The position numbers and the translations under genes are program-made. A model generated the notes under the pieces. It saw only the letters and a list, made by a program, of their open reading frames with translations. It made no database searches and was not told where the DNA came from. Below are positions 59,880 through 64,000 of a DNA stretch of 64,000 nucleotides, one piece after another. Position 1 is the stretch's first letter; each line of letters starts with the position of its first letter. Source of the DNA: Chloromonas sp. AAM2 (Eukaryota > Chlorophyta > Chlorophyceae > Chlamydomonadales > Chlamydomonadaceae). The stretch spans positions 12,556 through 76,555 of the forward strand of contig QAXH01006075.1 of assembly GCA_004335635.1 (NCBI GenBank). The letters run 5' to 3'.

Positions 59880-62800
59880 CTCTTGCTCTTGCTCTTGCTC
59901 TTGCTCGCTCATTCTTTGAGTATGTATGTACTGCCACAGTACATACATACGTAAAGAAAGAGAGAGCAAGAGAGAGAGAGAGGCGACAGTGTGTACGTAC
60001 TACACATATACTCTGCAGGTCCAGAGCTGGATGAGGTTGTCGCTATCATGAAGCTGCTGTGCTACGAGCTCATGGAAATGAGTAAGACACCAGGAGCTGG
60101 CATGGTGCTGGCTGTGTTCAGGGACAATGCCAACAATCTCATCGGTCTTATGAACTATCAGATGGAACTGGTGGGTGGGGTCTAGTACAGGGTGTGCAGC
60201 ATTGTGTGTTCAAATCACTTCGTGCTTTCAGGCTTCTCGAACAATCCTGCTACATGACAATTGAGACGTGTGTGGGCAGCCTGCTTGTGACAGAGAGCAG
60301 ATTCAATGCAGGTTTCTCTTCACTGAGCAGGCCATGCCGCATGGTCAAGGTTGTGCAGCATTATGTTCGTGTCAAAGATTTGAGCAGATTCTAAAGGCAA
60401 AGGGTGAAAGAGGTGAACGCGGTTATTTTCGTGAAGGCCAGGGGATAACATGATGGTTGATATGGATGTATCATCCATCATGTTTTTCATCTTACTAAGC
60501 AGGCCTCGAGGCTTGGTCAAGGCGGGATGTGTTTATGAATTTGAGAATCGACGTGATCTGATTTGATACAGGACAGGCGCACGCTGAACCCGACAGCTGA
60601 CTGCTTGCCCAAGGCCTCTGTGCAAAGCAGGCAATGTGCGCTATGCGCTGAATTTGATGCATGCACGGTCATTCACGACGTGGTGACAACCTTGCAGTCT
60701 GTTGATGTGGGTGTGGTTTTGCCTCCAGGTGTTCAAACAGGCGGGTCAGGCCATCGCACGCAGGGAGCCGCTCAATGGGCGTGCATGCAAGTACGCCCTC
60801 AACCTGCTCATGAACATATTCTCTACGCAAAAGCTGGCACAGGTAAGGGCGAGATCAGGGCACCAAGCAGGACAAGAACCTCAACACTCACAGAGCCCCC
60901 CTTCCCTCCCTTGCTGCAGAATCAACTGGTGTTTTTCCAGTTCGTGGACTTTCAGCAGATGTTGAACCTCCACCCATATGCAGCCTGCTTCATAGTTTGC
61001 CAACTTGCGGCCCATCCGTCTACTGGCTCACAGTCTCAGCTTTGCCTACACCTACAGCCTGCTGAAGAGCCCAGCCTGTACGCTGGACCAATTATACACA
61101 CTGACAGACCTTCAATAGTGTACGCACTGCATTGGTTCCAGTCTGAGCTTGTCTTGTGTGTTATGTGTGCGTAGGTTGTTGACGAGTCGAGCCTCACTGG
61201 CCTGCTGAGTGTGCTGCTGCTGTGCCTTGTGGACGAGCGCCTGGGCATGGACAATGAGGGCCTGGCCATGCTCAAGGCACTCAACCTACTCATGATGAAG
61301 ATACTGGAGAACTGCAGCAAGTGAGTGGGAAGGGCCGGTTATGTACGTGTGGACAGCAGGAGACACGGAATGGACAGCAGGGAAGCCGTCATAGGAACGG
61401 GACGGCCAGTGAAACGAGGGAGGCTACTGTACCATTGGTGTTCATGTACTTTTGACGTTGTGTTACCCTGGACTTACAGCCTGCAACCTATAACCGCATT
61501 GCTGGCATGCCGAGCGGCATTAGCTGATCCCTGGAGTTGTTGCCCACACCTCATGCTGCTGCCCACAGGACCCATGTGTTCAGCGCCCTGATGCACCTGC
61601 TGCTGGTCATGCACCCCGGTGTGTACGAGCTGGGCCCCAAGGACAGGATGGAGTTTGCCTGGTGCGACCTGGTGGTCAAGTGCCTCATCAAGATGACCAA
61701 GACGCTCTCAAACACCATTCAAGTAAGTGGGCACACAGCCAGGCCCACGTGGTGTAATTTTAAGACTAACTGTCACGGCACTCGCACATGTGGTCTCAGC
61801 CGGTTAGGTCTGGCTTAGTTCCCGTACGTCTCAGGACGTCTGTACTGAGGCCATGGCTACTTGTTTGATTTGATTTTGCCATAAGCAGGTGGCATGTTGG
61901 GTCATGGGTGCCAGTCGGCCAGTGCTATTCTTGGCATAGTATGCCACGCTCTTTCTATGCCACACAGTGCACAGCGGACTTCTTTGCTACCGTTTTTACT
62001 GCTCAAGCTCTAAGAGCTCTTACCGCTCCATGCTAGCGGTATGAGTGACCACGTATCACACCCATGTGTCGTCGTCCCACCTGTTCCAACAGCTTAACAT
62101 CGTTGTTCACACACTCTTTACCTTGTGTTTCACTGCCGCCACCTTGTGCGCAGGACATTGACCTCAGCCGCCTGCTCCTGGCCATCCACAACTTCTTCGA
62201 TTTCCTGGGGGCTGAAGAGATCCGCAAGCGAGGGGCCAAGGAGGACAAGCCCCTTAGGATGGTCAAGACAGTGCTGCACGAGGTATGAACAAGCGAAGAA
62301 ACAATTGCAGCTCACGAGTAGTTGTTGATGTTGTCTTTTCACATCCGTGTCGATGCGCACAATGCGCATAAGAAATGTGCCCCGCAACTCAGGGACAACC
62401 AGAGCCTGGCAGAGCCTGGCAGTCAGTGGCAGAACAAGCACCATCTTCCAAAACACCACCTGAAATGCGCCCAGGCGTCAACACAGGCTCCCACCAGCAA
62501 GGCCAACGCAGACGGCTGCAGTTCCACCGCATGCATTTGCCGGGCGGGTATGCCAAGGACCGTGGCATCGGCAATTACAGGCTATGGTGGCAATAAGCAT
62601 GCATGGGAGATTAACGAGAGGTAGACCGTGCATCAACCCAGACAGACCATAACAGGCAGCAGACTCAGTCAACAGCACCTATTCAAAGTAGAGTTGCTGA
62701 TTTTTCATAATTGACAGTCATGTGTGTAATCGTGTCTACTCATCCCTGAGAGCGGCGAGGGCACAACCAAGCATTGGAATCAGGCGGAGGGCTGCATGGT

Positions 62801-63665
62801 GTTGTATGCTCGCCCTTTCCATCACCCCTGACTCATAGGCAGAAGATGAAGTCGCGACCAGTTGACGCAAACGCCAGCTACATCATGCAATTCACGGGTG
62901 CTGCGTTTTGCTTCTTCCCCTGTTCAGGTGTGCAAGTTCAAGGGCGAGGCGATCTACCAGTACGCGCTTGACATCCCGGGCGCGGACCTGGACCCCTCAC
63001 TCAAACCCATCATCTTCCCGTACATTGACCTGAACCTGCAGGTGAAGGGCCTGGGAACATTAGTGCGGCTGACGTTACCTTGCATAGTTTGCATGTGGGA
63101 TTCAAGAGCCCTTGCAGTTGGGCATTCTTGACATCATTGTGTGCGATACAAGCGACTCGCACTGTTTGTTCGCTTCCATTGCTGACGGTGTGCGGTGTAT
63201 GTTTTGCAGACGTTGGGGCGCCCCGCCCAGCCCGCCGCCCCCCCGCCTTCCTCCGCCACCACCGCCGTCCTGCGGGGCGTAGCCGATGCCCTGGCCAATG
63301 CGCAGGGCGCGTCGCAGCCGCTCAACCCGCACACAAACCCGCTCAACCCGCACACACCCCGCCGAGTGTCAACGTCTGGGGGAGGTGAGCAAATGGACAG
63401 CGGCCCATGAAAGTGCTGGCGCATCTGCTGCTCTGCCCTTTCCGCACATAGCTCATGCTCACAGCATCATAAACAGGAAGGCAGGGCGGTCACCATTCTG
63501 TGTGTGCTTCTGATTCGTGCTTGTGTACTGTCCATTGCAATTGCTCCGCCCCTGCACACCGCACACTTCCTGGTCTGCAAAGTATAGGCAGTGAGCTTGC
63601 CCCCAAAGTGCTGAGTTAATCTGTACAACGTGAACGAGCGTAGTAAATGACAAACACGCACGCGT

Positions 63666-63701
<36 letters not shown>

Positions 63702-64000
63702 TGCAGGTGCTTCCGCGCCCATGCCTGCTCCCACCACTGCCCCTCCACCCGTCAGTGACCATTCAGCCCCGCACGCGCCCAGCTCTGAGCTGTACCGCAC
63801 GTGCGCGGAAAACGCCGAGGCGGCCCGAAACACGTTGGGCGCCATCTTCAAGCGCATTGCGGAGAACCCCAACGACAGGCACCAGGTGGGAGCGAGGGGC
63901 ACCACTCCGCCTTGCACACCCAGCATGCAACCAATGCATCAGGGATCTACTTCCAGCACGCTGTCCGGCCCACAGTGCACTGCGTCGGTTAACTTACGCA
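44073..64000 (+). CDS. MOR1: XMAP215/MOR1 microtubule polymerase, 3' end outside
   Basis: This TOG-array protein adds tubulin at microtubule plus ends in the cytoplasm and spindle. I read 43 in-phase exons covering 2135 residues: 44073-44235, 44359-44467, 44591-44714, 44922-45001, 45237-45342, 45710-45811, 45945-46115, 46591-46772, 47014-47167, 47339-47456, 47705-47907, 48141-48534, 48779-48933, 49347-49469, 49888-49989, 50473-50595, 50926-51086, 51476-51651, 52104-52297, 52589-52765, 53130-53276, 53754-53876, 54172-54262, 54703-54889, 55232-55322, 55397-55480, 55546-55638, 55966-56078, 56376-56477, 56774-56837, 57015-57098, 57469-57580, 57902-58027, 58291-58405, 58989-59581, 60019-60170, 60729-60842, 61175-61320, 61569-61722, 62154-62282, 62928-63041, 63210-63384 and 63707-63885. 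TOG1 is about residues 1-228 (SNWKARSAAYEDI), TOG2 285-545, TOG3 635-880, TOG4 940-1130 and TOG5 1225-1550. Linkers are Ala-rich or Gly/Ser-rich. A conserved C-terminal helical region follows (residues 1750-2017). The intron after 50595 appears to use a GC donor. Confidence 0.96.
50864..50892 (+). repeat. (GTGA)n tract in MOR1 intron
   Basis: Seven GTGA units follow AG, producing several overlapping donor-like AG/GTGAGT sites just before the acceptor at 50923-50925. It lies in the intron whose true donor seems to be GC at 50596. Confidence 0.85.
53578..53654. repeat. Direct repeat of CCATACCTAGTCTGGGTC
   Basis: The 18-base motif occurs at 53578-53595 and again at about 53637-53654 in the intron before exon 53754-53876. 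No other structure is seen. Confidence 0.75.
54541..54603. repeat. 31-bp tandem repeat, two copies, in MOR1 intron
   Basis: Two nearly identical units starting CTTTGTACGCGCCCCTCTGT begin at 54541 and 54572. A third, more diverged partial unit follows. Confidence 0.85.
54635..54659. repeat. (CA)n microsatellite
   Basis: Uninterrupted CA dinucleotides upstream of the acceptor at 54701-54702 in the MOR1 gene. Confidence 0.9.
59843..59992. repeat. CT/GA inverted repeat with perfect 14-bp hairpin
   Basis: A (CT)n run and CTTGCT hexamers (59843-59910) are followed by a perfect 14-base inverted repeat, GTATGTATGTACTG at 59920-59933 and its complement at 59937-59950, separated by three bases. A GA-rich tract (59954-59985) then mirrors the CT tract. 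The whole can fold into a long imperfect hairpin in the MOR1 intron before exon 60019-60170. Confidence 0.85.
63669..63699. repeat. (CA)n microsatellite before MOR1 exon 43
   Basis: The CA tract ends seven bases before the exon at 63707 and takes the place of the pyrimidine tract of this acceptor, as seen at several other introns of the window. Confidence 0.9.

Overview
This window is nuclear DNA of a plant-lineage eukaryote, most likely a chlorophyte green alga. The evidence is dense short exons split by many GT-AG introns, (CA)n, (TG)n and (CT)n tracts in introns, GC-rich codon usage, and plant-type gene forms: an F-box plus Tubby protein, an ABA3-type molybdenum cofactor sulfurase with a MOSC tail, and a MOR1/XMAP215 protein. 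No prokaryotic operons, phage, CRISPR array or intact transposon were seen. I rebuilt gene models by hand from splice sites, reading-frame continuity and family resemblance. Species identity is not claimed.

Layout from left to right. 1-13561 (+): the 3' part of a large TRP-like cation channel gene whose 5' end lies outside the window. 14316-16744 (+): an unassigned multi-exon gene whose last exons interleave with the introns of LSM6, on the opposite strand at 15819-17132. 17619-22411 (+): a GT31/Fringe-like glycosyltransferase, head-to-head with LSM6. 23400-23480 (+): tRNA-Ser(GCU). 24468-29003 (-): a Tubby-like protein with an F-box and a very long insertion inside the Tubby domain. 29480-38060 (+): molybdenum cofactor sulfurase, head-to-head with the Tubby gene. 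39578-41318 (-): MCTS1, a PUA-domain translation factor. 41516-43373 (-): fragments of an unassigned small gene. 44073 to the right edge (+): an XMAP215/MOR1 microtubule polymerase with five TOG regions, running out of the window at residue 2135.

The genes do not form one pathway. They are neighbouring housekeeping and signalling genes: RNA processing (LSM6), translation (MCTS1, tRNA-Ser), cofactor sulfuration (MOCOS), microtubule growth (MOR1), glycosylation (GT31) and ion conduction (TRP).

The most unusual structures are the interleaved antisense exons at LSM6, a set of probable GC-AG introns, a broken duplicate of one TRP exon inside its own intron, and large low-complexity insertions in the Tubby, MOCOS and MOR1 proteins. 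I found no convincing new multi-gene system.
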